A stretch of 64,000 nucleotides of DNA. Source: Abditibacterium sp. Lineage in GTDB: Bacteria > Armatimonadota > Abditibacteriia > Abditibacteriales > Abditibacteriaceae. Positions 44,567-59,052 of this stretch are shown here, one piece after another. The first letter of the stretch is position 1, and each line of letters begins with the position of its first letter. The stretch is from the NCBI GenBank assembly GCA_030448265.1, contig JAUJNG010000014.1:1-64000 (forward strand). The letters are read 5' to 3'. A model generated the notes under the pieces. That model ran no database searches. It was not told the DNA's origin and saw only the letters and a program-made list of their open reading frames with translations. The position numbers were made by a program, and so were the translations under genes.

Positions 44567-47250
44567 CCCAGAGCCGGAACCTGATGAAAAAATTCAGGGT
44601 TGGTTTCGCCGTTCTCATCGCCATTCTGGTGGTGCTGGTGGCGAGCGCTTTGATGAGCTTCGCGCAACTCGCGGAGGCCAATCGCTGGAACATCCACACC
44701 TATCGGGTCTTAGTGGAAACCCACGGCATCAGCCAGAGCCTGAGCAACATGGAAGCGGGCGCGCGCGGCTTCGCGGTCACCGGCGACAGGAGATTTCTGC
44801 CGCGTCTGACCCAAGCCAGGGCCGAATTCTCCCGCGTTTTCGACGCGGCGCAGGCGCTCATCAAGGACGAGAAATCAGCCGAATTGCAGCAACGGCTTCT
44901 GCGTCAGCAGCAGGGGTGGTTCGCGGCTTTCGTCGAGCCGATGGTGGCGATACGCCAGGATTCGCAAAATCCGGCGGCCACGCTGCGGGAGATCCGGCGC
45001 ATTTCCATCGAGGGCAAGACTCACATGGATGCCATCCGCCAGACTCTGGCCGACATCGATAACCGAGAACTGGTTTTGCTTCGCCAGCGCGGGCAGCGAG
45101 CGGCCCGCCTTCAGACCTGGACGGCAGCCACCCTGCTGACCGGCGGCGCCTTCGCCATAGCGCTCACCGCCACGCTGGGCGCGCTGCTCTTCGGGAATAT
45201 GCGCCGCCTCACCCAGTCCAACGCCCAACTCGCCGAGGAAGTCGCCGAGCGCACCGAAGCCGAGGCCGCGCTGCGCGAAAGCGCCGAACGACTCGCGTTG
45301 GTCTCGGAAGTCTCGCAACTGGGCGACTGGGATCTGGATCTGGCCACTGGAGAAGCGCACCGCTCGCCGCGCCACGACCAGATTTTCGGCTATCCCGAAC
45401 TGCTGCCGGAGTGGAGCTACGACATTTTCCTCCAGCACGTCCACCCCGACGACCGCGCCTCGGTGGACGGCGCCTTTCAAAAGGCCCTCGCGCAAAGCAG
45501 CGACTGGGATTTCGAATGCCGCATCGTGTGGAGCGACGCGAGCATCCACTGGATCGGGGGGCGCGGGCGGGTCTTTCAAACCGGCGCCCAGGAACAAAAG
45601 CGCATGATCGGCACCGTCGCCGACATCACGGCGCGCAAAATGGCCCAGGAAGAGTTTCACGCGCTTTCGATGCGCCTGGTCGAGGCCAGTTACATGAACC
45701 AGCGCATCATGGAGTATTCGCTCGACGTGATCTGCACCATTGATGGGGCGGGCTGCTTCATTCAGGTCAGTCCGGCCTGCGAAAAGGTGTGGGGCTACAC
45801 TCCGGAGGAGCTGGCGGGACGCCGCTATATCGAGCTGGTCGCTCCCGACGACGTGGCGGCGACCAACCAGGCGGCGGCGGAGATCATCGCGGGGCGCTCG
45901 ACCACCAATTTCGAGAATCGCTACCTTCACAAAAACGGCGCGCTGGTGCCGATGGTGTGGTCGGCGAGGTGGTCGGAGGCCGATCAGATTATATTCTGCG
46001 TGGCGCGCGACATCACGGGGCGCAAGCAGAGCGATCTGGCTCTGGAAGGTGCCAGAGACGAGGCCGAGCGCGCCCGCGAAGCCGCGCAGCAGGCTCAAAA
46101 AGAAGCCGAACGCGCCAACGCCGCCAAAAGCGAATTTCTCTCGCGCACCAGCCACGAACTCCGCACTCCGCTCAACGCGATTCTGGGTTTCGGGCAGCTG
46201 CTGGAAATGGAGGAACTGGAGGACGGGCACCGCGCGGGCGTGGAGCAGATTCTCAAAGGCGGGCGCCATCTGCTCGAACTGGTCAACGAAGTGCTCGACA
46301 TCGCCAGCATCGACGCGGGCCGTCTGGCGCTCTCCTCGGAACCGGTGCAGCTCGGCGCGCTCGCAGAGGAAACCCTGGAACTGCTCCAGCCCCTGGCCAA
46401 CGAACGGCGCGTTCGCTTCCAAAACCTCCTGGGCGGCGGCTATGTGCTGGCCGACCAGCAGCGCCTCAAGCAGGTGCTGCTCAACCTCATCTCCAACGCC
46501 GTCAAATACAACCGCGAGGGCGGTCTGGTGCGCCTGTCGAGCGGCGTAGCGGCGCTTCCTGGACGGGTGCGCTTCGAGGTGACCGACACCGGATCGGGAA
46601 TCGTTCCCGCCGATCTGGACAAGCTGTTCGCGCCCTTCGAGCGTCTGGGCGCCGCCGAAAAGGGCGTCGAGGGCACCGGCATCGGGCTCACCATTTCGGA
46701 GCGTCTGGTGCGCCTCATGGACGGCGAAATCGGTGTTTATAGCATCGAGGGCGAAGGCACCACCTTCTGGGTCGAGCTGCCAGGCGCCCAGGATCCCATG
46801 GAAGCCGTAGAACGCCGCAAGACCCCGCGCCCGCCCGCAGCCGTGACGGAGGCACCGCAGGGCGCCGCGCACACGATTCTCTACATCGAGGACAACCTGT
46901 CCAATCTCAACCTCATCGAACATATTCTCTCGCGCCGCGCTCAGTTTCGCTTGATTTCGGCGATTCAAGGCCGTCGCGGGCTGGAACTGGCGCGCGAACA
47001 TTGTCCCGACCTGATTCTGCTCGATCTGCATCTGCCCGACATCGACGGCGACGAAGTGCTGCGCCATCTGCGCGCCGAACCCGCCACCCGCGATATTCCC
47101 GTCATCATGCTGAGCGCCGATGCCACTCCCAAGCAAATCGAGCGGCTGCTCGAAGCCGGTGCCAGGGCTTACCTCACCAAACCGCTCGACGTGAAGCAGT
47201 TTCTGAGGGTGCTCGATCACAACCTGAGCGCCCAGTGTTCGCTCGACTGA
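44563..47250 (+). CDS. Membrane hybrid sensor kinase CHASE3-PAS-PAS-HisKA-HATPase-REC
   Basis: An 895-residue kinase. TM1 (about 14-35) and TM2 (about 185-207) bracket a CHASE3 extracellular domain (SLSNMEAGARGFAVTGDRRFL). Two PAS domains, HisKA with His531 (TSHELRTPLNAILG; note Thr for the usual Met), HATPase NLISNAVKYN and EGTGIGLTISE, and a receiver with Asp821 (LILLDLHLPDIDG). ATG at 44563 overlaps the previous stop by 4 bases. The last residues (CSLD) and the stop codon are supplied by the palindromic element beginning at 47235, so the native C-terminus was probably altered. Confidence 0.93.
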   Translation: MTQSRNLMKKFRVGFAVLIAILVVLVASALMSFAQLAEANRWNIHTYRVLVETHGISQSLSNMEAGARGFAVTGDRRFLPRLTQARAEFSRVFDAAQALIKDEKSAELQQRLLRQQQGWFAAFVEPMVAIRQDSQNPAATLREIRRISIEGKTHMDAIRQTLADIDNRELVLLRQRGQRAARLQTWTAATLLTGGAFAIALTATLGALLFGNMRRLTQSNAQLAEEVAERTEAEAALRESAERLALVSEVSQLGDWDLDLATGEAHRSPRHDQIFGYPELLPEWSYDIFLQHVHPDDRASVDGAFQKALAQSSDWDFECRIVWSDASIHWIGGRGRVFQTGAQEQKRMIGTVADITARKMAQEEFHALSMRLVEASYMNQRIMEYSLDVICTIDGAGCFIQVSPACEKVWGYTPEELAGRRYIELVAPDDVAATNQAAAEIIAGRSTTNFENRYLHKNGALVPMVWSARWSEADQIIFCVARDITGRKQSDLALEGARDEAERAREAAQQAQKEAERANAAKSEFLSRTSHELRTPLNAILGFGQLLEMEELEDGHRAGVEQILKGGRHLLELVNEVLDIASIDAGRLALSSEPVQLGALAEETLELLQPLANERRVRFQNLLGGGYVLADQQRLKQVLLNLISNAVKYNREGGLVRLSSGVAALPGRVRFEVTDTGSGIVPADLDKLFAPFERLGAAEKGVEGTGIGLTISERLVRLMDGEIGVYSIEGEGTTFWVELPGAQDPMEAVERRKTPRPPAAVTEAPQGAAHTILYIEDNLSNLNLIEHILSRRAQFRLISAIQGRRGLELAREHCPDLILLDLHLPDIDGDEVLRHLRAEPATRDIPVIMLSADATPKQIERLLEAGARAYLTKPLDVKQFLRVLDHNLSAQCSLD

Positions 47251-47404
47251 AGTCGGCGCTGACCCAGAGGGTGCCCCGCACTTCGTGCTGACTTTCCCGC
47301 CTGCGCGGGAAACAACCGTGAGGATGTTTCGGCCCAGGCCGAAAGTTAGCGGCGCAGCCGCGGGGCACCCTCTGGGTCAGCGCCGACTTCAGTCGAGCGA
47401 ACAC
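47235..47404. repeat. Palindromic element, TTCGCTCGACTGAAGTCGGC family (copy 3)
   Basis: Ends GTGTTCGCTCGACTGAAG (47235 on) and complement to 47404. Same family as 17186 and 34382, with the GGGCACCCTCTGGGTCAGCG block on both sides here (its complement CTGACCCAGAGGGTGCCCC follows the left end). It provides the stop codon of the CHASE3 kinase. Confidence 0.93.
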
Positions 47405-47429
47405 AGCCCGTGCGTAAGTCCTAAAACCC

Positions 47430-48092
47430 ATGAAATTCCCCCTCCAGACCGGCGACGAACTCTTCCGCGCGCGTCCTCCCACCTCTTCCCCCGCCAGAGC
47501 GCGCTGGACGCTCCTTTTCACCACCTCGCTGTGGCTGCTGGCGGTGGGCGCCGGACTGCTCGGAGCCTGGAATTACGAGACGACGGCGGGCCAGGCCGCG
47601 AAAACGGCGTCGCAGTGGCCCGCGCACAGCGCCGTCGCGCCCGCGCCCTCTCGCGCGACACTGGTTCTCATCGGCCACCCGCAATGCCCCTGCACGCGCG
47701 CCAGCATCGGCGAGTTGGAGCAGATCATGGCGCGTAGCGGCGACAAAGTGACGGCTCATGTGCTGTTCGTCAAGCCCTCCGGCACGCCGCAGGGTTGGGA
47801 GAAAACCGCTCTGTGGCGCCGCGCCGCTTCCATTCGCGGCGTGCAGGTGCATCTTGATAACGGCGGCGGCGAGGCGCGCCGTTTCCGCGCTTCGACATCG
47901 GGCCAGACGCTGCTTTTCGACCGCGACGGCCAACTGCGCTTTAGCGGCGGTATTACCGCCACGCGCGGTCACGCCGGAGACAACGCCGGACGCGACGCCG
48001 TCGTTTCGTTGCTGGAAACCGGAAGCGCTCGCCTCGCCAAAACGCCGGTTTTCGGCTGCGCGCTGAGCACTCCCGACGCGAACGGGAAATGA
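47430..48092 (+). CDS. RedB-like membrane-anchored thioredoxin-fold protein
   Basis: A 220-residue protein with one N-terminal membrane helix (LLFTTSLWLLAVGAGLLGAW) and a thioredoxin-like domain with the motif IGHPQCPCTRASIGELE and the C-terminal TPVFGCAL cysteine. These fit the RedB family (recalled, function poorly known). The CPC pair could act in redox or metal sensing, probably in the periplasm. It stands 3 bases before the big hybrid kinase at 48096, so the two are likely co-translated and functionally linked. Confidence 0.8.
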   Translation: MKFPLQTGDELFRARPPTSSPARARWTLLFTTSLWLLAVGAGLLGAWNYETTAGQAAKTASQWPAHSAVAPAPSRATLVLIGHPQCPCTRASIGELEQIMARSGDKVTAHVLFVKPSGTPQGWEKTALWRRAASIRGVQVHLDNGGGEARRFRASTSGQTLLFDRDGQLRFSGGITATRGHAGDNAGRDAVVSLLETGSARLAKTPVFGCALSTPDANGK

Positions 48093-48095
48093 ATC

Positions 48096-52948
<4,853 letters not shown>

Positions 52949-52952
<4 letters not shown>

Positions 52953-54175
52953 AAATTCTTATCGCCGAAGACGATACAACCTCGCGCCTCCTGCTCGGCG
53001 CGAGCCTGCGGCAGTTAGGGCACGAAGTTACCGCTACGGTCAACGGCGAGGAAGCCTGGGACGCGCTGCAGCGCGAGTATTTTCCAATTCTTATCTCCGA
53101 CTGGATGATGCCCGACCTGGACGGCATCGAATTGTGCCGCCGTATTCGCACCTCGCATCCCGAGCGCTACACCTACATCATTCTGCTCACCATGATGGGC
53201 GGCAAAACCAGCTACCTCGAAGGCATGGAGGCGGGCGCCGATGATTTCATCACCAAACCCTTCGACCAGCAACAGCTCGCCGCGCGCCTGCGGGCCGCCG
53301 CGCGCGTTATCGATCTGCACGAGACGCTGCGCGGGGCCAACGAAGAACTGGAACTGCGCGTCCTGGAGCGCACGGCGGAACTGACCGAGGCCAACGCGCA
53401 GTTGGAAGCCTCGCGGGAGTTGGCGGAGGCGGGCAGCCGCGCCAAAAGCGAATTTCTCTCGCGCATGAGCCACGAACTCCGCACCCCGATGAACGCCATT
53501 TTGGGCTTCGCGCAAATTTTGCGAATGCAAAAACCCAGCGAGGAGCAGGGCGAATACCTGCATTTTATCGCCGAAGCGGGGCGCCGGCTTTTGGCGCTTA
53601 TCGACGGGATGCTCGATATTACCCGCCTCGAAACCTCTGCCCCGTCGCTGACATTGGAAGAGGTGGACATCGCAGCCCTGCTGCCTGAGGCGCTCGACGC
53701 GGCGCGGCCCCTGGCGGCGCGGCACAATATCGAGATTTCCGTGGCTTCCAGCCACGCGCCGGCGGGCGCGCTCGTGCGGGCCGATCCGCAGCGACTGCGG
53801 CAAGTCCTCGATCAACTGCTCAGCAACGCCATCAAATTCAACCATGAGGGCGGTCTGGTCACGCTGGGTTTCGTGGAAGTCGAGGGCAGTCGCGGGCGCA
53901 TCGAGGTGCGCGACAGCGGCCCTGGCATCGCGCCCCAGCACATGGAGAAGCTTTTCACCGCGTTCGAGCGCCTGGGAGCCGACAAGCGCGGCATCGATGG
54001 GGTGGGTATCGGCCTGGCGGTGTCGAAGTGGCTGATCGAGGCGATGGGCGGGTGCATCACGGTGTGCAGCACCCTGGGCGAGGGCAGCACGTTTGGCCTC
54101 GAACTGCCGCTTGCCCGCGCCCAATCGGAAGGTTTGGACGCTCCCGAAAGAAGGGAGACGCAAAACCGATTCTGA
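52949..54175 (+). CDS. Response regulator-histidine kinase (REC-HisKA-HATPase)
   Basis: A 408-residue protein in which a receiver (Asp51, LISDWMMPDLDG) leads a coiled-coil linker (ELELRVLERTAELTEANAQLE) and a kinase core: His175 (MSHELRTPMNAILG), HATPase LLSNAIKFN, DSGPGIA and DGVGIGLAVS. A receiver-driven kinase would relay phosphate or be gated by the preceding kinase. Its receiver is nearly the same as that of REC-GGDEF 39630, and the two occupy equivalent positions after their hybrid kinases. It starts with an ATGA overlap of the preceding gene. It lacks a membrane segment and C-terminal receiver. Confidence 0.92.
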
Positions 54176-54229
54176 TAACGTTAGGGGTGTCTTCCCCCAT
54201 CTGGCGGCGCGAAAATCGAGAAAGTCACT

Positions 54230-55749
54230 ATGAATATTCCCAGTCCGCACGATGAGGCCGAACGCCTGGAAGTGCTCTACGATTACGAGATCCTCGACAC
54301 CGCCCCCGAAGCCACTTTCGACCGCGTGACCAGGCTGGCGGCGCGGCTTTTCAATGTGCCCATCGCCGTGATTTCGCTCGTCGATGCCGACCGCCAGTGG
54401 TTCAAGTCGTGCTACGGCCTCGACATCCGTCAGACGGGGCGCGACCTCGCCTTTTGCGCCCACGCCATTTTGCACGACGAGGTGATGTCCGTGCCCGACG
54501 CCACCCTCGACCCGCGCTTTGCCGACAACCCGCTCGTCACCGGCGAGCATCACATTCGCTTTTACGCGGGGGCGCCGCTTCATTCGCACGAAGGCGAGAA
54601 TCTGGGCACCCTCGCCGTGCTCAGCAGCGAGCCGCGCGCCTTCAGCGAAGAGGAAAAACCATTCTGGCCGACATAGCGGCGCAGGTCATGGACGGCATCC
54701 GTCTACGAAAAGCGGCCATTCATCTGCGCGATGAGAACAGAGATCGCAGGCGTGCCGAAAACGAGGTGCGCCGTCAGGCTCAGACGCTGCGGGCGGTTCT
54801 GGACAGCGCTGGCGAAGGCATCGCGGTGGCCGACGAGTCGGGCCGCTTTTCGCTGTTCAATCCGATGGCCGAGCGCATCCTGGGCAAGGGAATCACTTCC
54901 GAACCGGTGGAATCGTGGCGCGCGCACTACAACGCCTTTTTGCCCGACGGCGTGACGCCGGTTACGTCGGAGCAGGGCACGATGCTGCGCGCCCTGCGCG
55001 GCGAGGCGACCGACGATGTGGAATGGCTCTTTCGCAATGAGAGCCATCCCGAAGGCGTTCCGGCGGGGCAGCGGATGCGCCTGGAAGTGCGCGACACCGG
55101 CCCTGGCATTCCCGCCGCCGCTCTCGACAAGGTGTTTACTCCCTTCGAGCGGCTGGGCGCCGAGCAAAGCGGAGTCGAGGGCGCCGGCATCGGGCTTTCG
55201 ATCTGTCAGCGCCTGGTCGAGGTGATGGGCGGCAGAATCGGGGTCGAGAGCGTCGAAAACGAGGGCTGCACCTTCTGGATCGAGCTGCCTCGCGCCGAAG
55301 ACCCCGTCGCCGCGCAGGAAAACAGCGAATCGCAGACGCCAGACGCAGACCAAGACCCGTCGCCGCGACTGGCGCATACTGTGCTTTGCATCGAGGACAA
55401 TTTATCGAATTTAAAGCTCATCGAGCGCGTTCTGGCGCGCCGGCCAGAAAATGAGTTGGTGGCCGCGATGCAGGGCCGTCGCGGGCTGGAAATGGCGCGC
55501 GAGCAGAAGCCGGATTTGATTCTGCTCGACCTGCACCTGCCCGATATTCCAGGCGACGAAGTTCTGCACCACCTGCGCGCGCAGGCCGAAACGCGCGAGA
55601 TTCCGGTTGTGATGCTCAGCGCCGCTGCCACGCCGCATCAAATCGAGCGCTTAAAAGCGGCGGGTGCCAGAGAATATCTGACCAAGCCGCTCGATGTGAA
55701 ACACTTTTTGCAGGTGATCGGAGAAATCATGGTGAAGGAAAACGCTTAA
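54230..55749 (+). pseudogene. Decayed GAF-PAS-HATPase-REC hybrid kinase
   Basis: A damaged copy of a GAF-type kinase like that at 40829. GAF (from ATG 54230; YEILDTAPEATFDRVTRLAA) runs to FSEEEK, then leaves frame in a poly-A tract at about 54653-54657 (5 A, where 6 would keep frame). A second frame continues with ILADIAAQVMDGIRLRK, a PAS (LRAVLDSAGEGIAVADESG), then jumps from mid-PAS (LFRNESHPEGV) straight to the ATP-domain box LEVRDTGPGIPAAAL. HisKA and the N box are therefore missing. The receiver is intact (LILLDLHLPDIPG, YLTKPLD). It cannot autophosphorylate; the receiver might still be made from an internal start. Confidence 0.87.
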
Positions 55750-55752
55750 ATC

Positions 55753-56793
55753 ATGTGGGAAGAAAAGATTAAAAACGCGCGAATTCTTATCGTGGATGAC
55801 CAGGACGCCAACGTTCTTTATCTTGAATCGATTCTCCGCAAATCGGGTTACACCGATTTTCACAGCACCACCGATTCGCGCCAGGTGCTGGGGCTGTTTC
55901 AGAAGCACAAGCCCGATCTCATCCTGCTCGACCTGATGATGCCCCATCTGGACGGCTTCGCGGTGATGGAACAACTCGCGCCCCTGGTCGCGCCCGACAG
56001 CTACCAGCCGATTCTGGTGCTCACTGCCGATGTCTCTCCCGAAACGCGGCGCCGTGCACTGTCGGGCGGAGCCAACGATTTTCTGGTCAAACCCTTCGAT
56101 CCGCGCGAAGCCGTGCTGCGGATCAACAACTTGCTTTCGGCCTGGTTTCTCCACGTCATGCCACAGCGCGAAAAGCAGATTCTCGAAGAAAAAGTGCGCG
56201 AGCGCACGCGCGAACTCGAAGAATCGCAGCTCGAAGTGCTGGAACGGCTCGCGCAGGCCGCCGAGTTCCGCGACGACGACACCGGCCAGCACACGCGGCG
56301 CGTCGGCGAGATGGCGGCGCTTTTGGCGCAGGCTCTGGATCTGCCCGCAGAGCAAATCGAGGTCATCCGCCGCGCCGCGCCGCTTCACGATGTCGGCAAG
56401 ATCGGCATTTCCGACACCATTTTGCTCAAGCCCGCCAAACTGACGGACGAAGAGTTCGACGTCATCAAGTCGCACGCCGCCATCGGCGCGCGCCTGCTGG
56501 CGGGAGGGCGCTCCCCTTTTGTCAAAACCGCCGAAATCATCGCCGGAACCCACCACGAACGCTGGGACGGCAACGGCTACCCCAACAAACTGGCGGGCGA
56601 GCAAATTCCCATTGAGGGCCGCATCGTGGCCATCACCGATGTCTTCGATGCCCTCACTCACGAGCGCCCCTATAAACGGGCTTGGCCGGTCGAAGAAGCG
56701 CGCGCCGAAATCGAGCGCCAAAGCGGAAAGCAGTTCGATCCGCGCGTCGTCGCAGCGTTTCGCCAAGTGTGCGACCGCGCAGGGCAGTTGTGA
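55753..56793 (+). CDS. Response regulator with HD-GYP c-di-GMP phosphodiesterase output
   Basis: A 346-residue REC-HD-GYP protein. Receiver acceptor Asp60 (DLILLDLMMPHLDG) and lysine in FLVKPFD. A helical linker precedes the HD-GYP domain with His212-Asp213 (HDVGKIGI), further metal ligands (HTRRVGEM, GTHHERWDGNGYP) and the GYP motif (about residues 273-277). It would hydrolyse c-di-GMP. It starts 3 bases after the decayed kinase gene and ends the signalling island, giving the opposite activity to the GGDEF proteins. All key residues are present. Confidence 0.95.
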   Translation: MWEEKIKNARILIVDDQDANVLYLESILRKSGYTDFHSTTDSRQVLGLFQKHKPDLILLDLMMPHLDGFAVMEQLAPLVAPDSYQPILVLTADVSPETRRRALSGGANDFLVKPFDPREAVLRINNLLSAWFLHVMPQREKQILEEKVRERTRELEESQLEVLERLAQAAEFRDDDTGQHTRRVGEMAALLAQALDLPAEQIEVIRRAAPLHDVGKIGISDTILLKPAKLTDEEFDVIKSHAAIGARLLAGGRSPFVKTAEIIAGTHHERWDGNGYPNKLAGEQIPIEGRIVAITDVFDALTHERPYKRAWPVEEARAEIERQSGKQFDPRVVAAFRQVCDRAGQL

Positions 56794-56815
56794 CTTCGCG
56801 CCGCGCTCCCGCGTT

Positions 56816-58954
56816 TCAGGCTGTTTCTAAATCGACCGCCACGACTTCGTGATCCACGACCGATGGCACCCGAACGTGCAGCCAACCATCGGCTTCGTGA
56901 TACCCCACCTCTTGCTGGATGGCCAGCAGTTGAACCCGCTTCACCTGCGCGCCATCGGGCAGACGCAGGCGCACCTGCTGCTCGCCGACGGGGTAAAACT
57001 CGCGGAAATAGGCTTTCATCAACATCGGGTTGGTCAAATTGACGAGATGAACCGTGAGCGAAGTCGGCTGCTGCCACACCGTCACGTCCATCACACCCTG
57101 GCCCGTCACCGCGACGGGCTGCTCTTCATTCGCGGCCCACAGCACGAGATTTTTCAATAATTCGCCGTGATCGGGCGCCATCACACTCCAAAACGTGCGG
57201 TCGATGTCGGCGGGGACATAAACCACGCGCCCGCCGGACGCGGTTTCGCGCGCAAAAAGTTCGCAGATGCCAGTGTGATCGGCGCGCGGGTAAACCTCTT
57301 CGATGGGCGTGTAGGGATAGGACGGAATCAGGGTGAGCGGGGAATCTGGAAAGGAAATATCGGCTTCGACCGGCACGCGAAAGCTGCCGTTGATGATCCG
57401 ATCAGTGTCCTCGAAACCGTTCAGAAGGGGATGCCCCGTTTCGTGCTGCAAGCGCAGATACGAATTGATCATCGGCCCTTCGAGCGGGCCGCTGGGGTGA
57501 ACGCCAAACACATCCGACAGGCCGAAATTGTCGCGCTTTTCGCCCGCTTCGTCGTAGAGGGAGGTTTCGTGCGTCGCCACAATGCTGCCGCCGCGCTCGA
57601 CAAAACTTTTTAAATTCGCGCACTGCTCGTCGGACAGACAGGCGATGTTGGGCAGAATCAGCACTTTGTAGCGGTCGATGGCTTCGCCCTGGAGCAAATC
57701 TTCATGCACCATTTCGAAGGGAATGCGCGCTTCGAGCAGGGCGTGATACATTCCCATCGAAGCGTCGCCACCACCCTGGCTGCGGTAGTAGCGCATCGTC
57801 TGCTGCGAATAGAGCATGGCGACGCGCGCCAGGGATTTTTGATTCCGCAGATACGGCTCCATGCGCCACAAATCGGTGTAAAGCCGCTCGATCATCGGCA
57901 TCCAGCGCCGGTCGTCGAGGCGGCCCGAAAACTTGTTGAATTTGAGGCGCAAACCGTTGGCCACGCCGTCCAGCGCCCAGATTCGCAGTTCCGCCTCGCT
58001 TTTGGTGGCGTCTTTCCAATGGTTGGGCACGCTGCTGTAGCCGACGTTGAAAGTCAGCCCGCCAGGTTTGCCGCCCAGAAAGGAGCGCACTTCCTTGCCG
58101 CGTTTGCCGGTCAGATAAACCGCTTGGGCACCACTGCGGCCCTGATGGTCGTTGAAAAGGCTGTAGGCGCGCTCGATGAGGCCGCCCTGCGCGACGTGCT
58201 GGCTTTCGGCGCCCATGCCTGGCATGATGCAGGCGTTGGGATTGATGGCGCGCACCGCCGCGTCCCAGGTGTCCCACAGCTCGAAAATTTTCGCCGCGCG
58301 CCATTCGACATAGCGCCGCCACTGCGGAGAATGCGAATCGACCACGCGATAGGTCGGCAGATCCGGCTCGATGATGTCGGTGGGCAGTTCGCCGCCGCAA
58401 AAATCGGCGAAGGAAGCGCGGCAAGACTCACAGTAACACATCGCCGAGCCGCCCCACCGGTTGTGATTGGAGCCGTCCACGCCGTATTCGCGCATGATTT
58501 CGCACTGCACCTCGGTCATAAAGCCGAAGTTATACGGCCCGTAGGCGCAGGTGATGAACAAATCCGGCTTTTCCCAGTGCCCGATCATCTCGCCCTGGGC
58601 ATCGCGCGCGATCCATTCGGGATGAGCGACGGCGACTTCGGGATGGGTGACGTGATGCTCGACGCGCGCCGTCACGAACAGGCCGAGTTTGCGGCAACCT
58701 TCGACCATTTCGCCGAACGGGTCGCCGTTGCCCATTTTGTCGTTGATGCGGTGATGGGGGATTTTGGTGGGATAAAACGCCGTCAGTCCGCCGCCGTTGA
58801 GAGAGGCGGCATCGACGTGGGCGCGCTCGAAAAAATCGAGCCACTGCTGGGGGTCGTATTGGCCTGGGTCGTCGTGCGTCATCGAAAAATGCGCCCAGCG
58901 CATCGCGTTTTCGGGCCAGTTTTTCGGGGTTTTCCAGTTTTTGGTTGCGGACAT
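56816..58954 (-). CDS. GH-like protein with alpha-amylase-type and GH42 trimerisation-type domains
   Basis: A 712-residue protein without signal peptide. The N-terminal half resembles hypothetical glycosyl hydrolase 6 (GHL6) with a TIM-barrel-like fold: MRWAHFSMTHDDPGQY, TARVEHHVTHPEVAV, and a MCYCESCRASF block with paired cysteines. The later part (about 390-600) looks like the beta-galactosidase trimerisation domain (GH42M; EVRFLPNIACLSDEQ-like VLILPNIACLSD) followed by C-terminal sandwich domains. Substrate unknown. It follows the GH2 gene, with a perfect hairpin between, and is probably part of the same operon. Confidence 0.8.
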   Translation of the reverse strand: MSATKNWKTPKNWPENAMRWAHFSMTHDDPGQYDPQQWLDFFERAHVDAASLNGGGLTAFYPTKIPHHRINDKMGNGDPFGEMVEGCRKLGLFVTARVEHHVTHPEVAVAHPEWIARDAQGEMIGHWEKPDLFITCAYGPYNFGFMTEVQCEIMREYGVDGSNHNRWGGSAMCYCESCRASFADFCGGELPTDIIEPDLPTYRVVDSHSPQWRRYVEWRAAKIFELWDTWDAAVRAINPNACIMPGMGAESQHVAQGGLIERAYSLFNDHQGRSGAQAVYLTGKRGKEVRSFLGGKPGGLTFNVGYSSVPNHWKDATKSEAELRIWALDGVANGLRLKFNKFSGRLDDRRWMPMIERLYTDLWRMEPYLRNQKSLARVAMLYSQQTMRYYRSQGGGDASMGMYHALLEARIPFEMVHEDLLQGEAIDRYKVLILPNIACLSDEQCANLKSFVERGGSIVATHETSLYDEAGEKRDNFGLSDVFGVHPSGPLEGPMINSYLRLQHETGHPLLNGFEDTDRIINGSFRVPVEADISFPDSPLTLIPSYPYTPIEEVYPRADHTGICELFARETASGGRVVYVPADIDRTFWSVMAPDHGELLKNLVLWAANEEQPVAVTGQGVMDVTVWQQPTSLTVHLVNLTNPMLMKAYFREFYPVGEQQVRLRLPDGAQVKRVQLLAIQQEVGYHEADGWLHVRVPSVVDHEVVAVDLETA

Positions 58955-58976
58955 TGTTTTCCTTGAAAAATGAACG

Positions 58977-59045
58977 CGAAGGTGTGTAAACCTCCCCCGA
59001 CCCCTCCTTCGTAAGGAGGGGTCGGGGGAGGTTTACACACCTTCG
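58977..59045. repeat. Perfect 33-bp-stem hairpin between GH2 and GH42M-like genes
   Basis: Arms of 33 bases at 58977-59009 and 59013-59045 are perfect reverse complements with a 3-base loop (CGT). Core CCTCCCCCGACCCCTCC. It lies in the 98-base gap between co-directional genes, downstream of the GH2 stop. A stable RNA hairpin could attenuate transcription or protect the upstream mRNA. No T-run follows. Confidence 0.93.
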
Positions 59046-59052
59046 TTGCGAT

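Noticed and set aside
44875..47220. Open frame of 781 codons antisense to the CHASE3 kinase
   Set aside because: Shadow of the true gene; no start context or recognisable motif.
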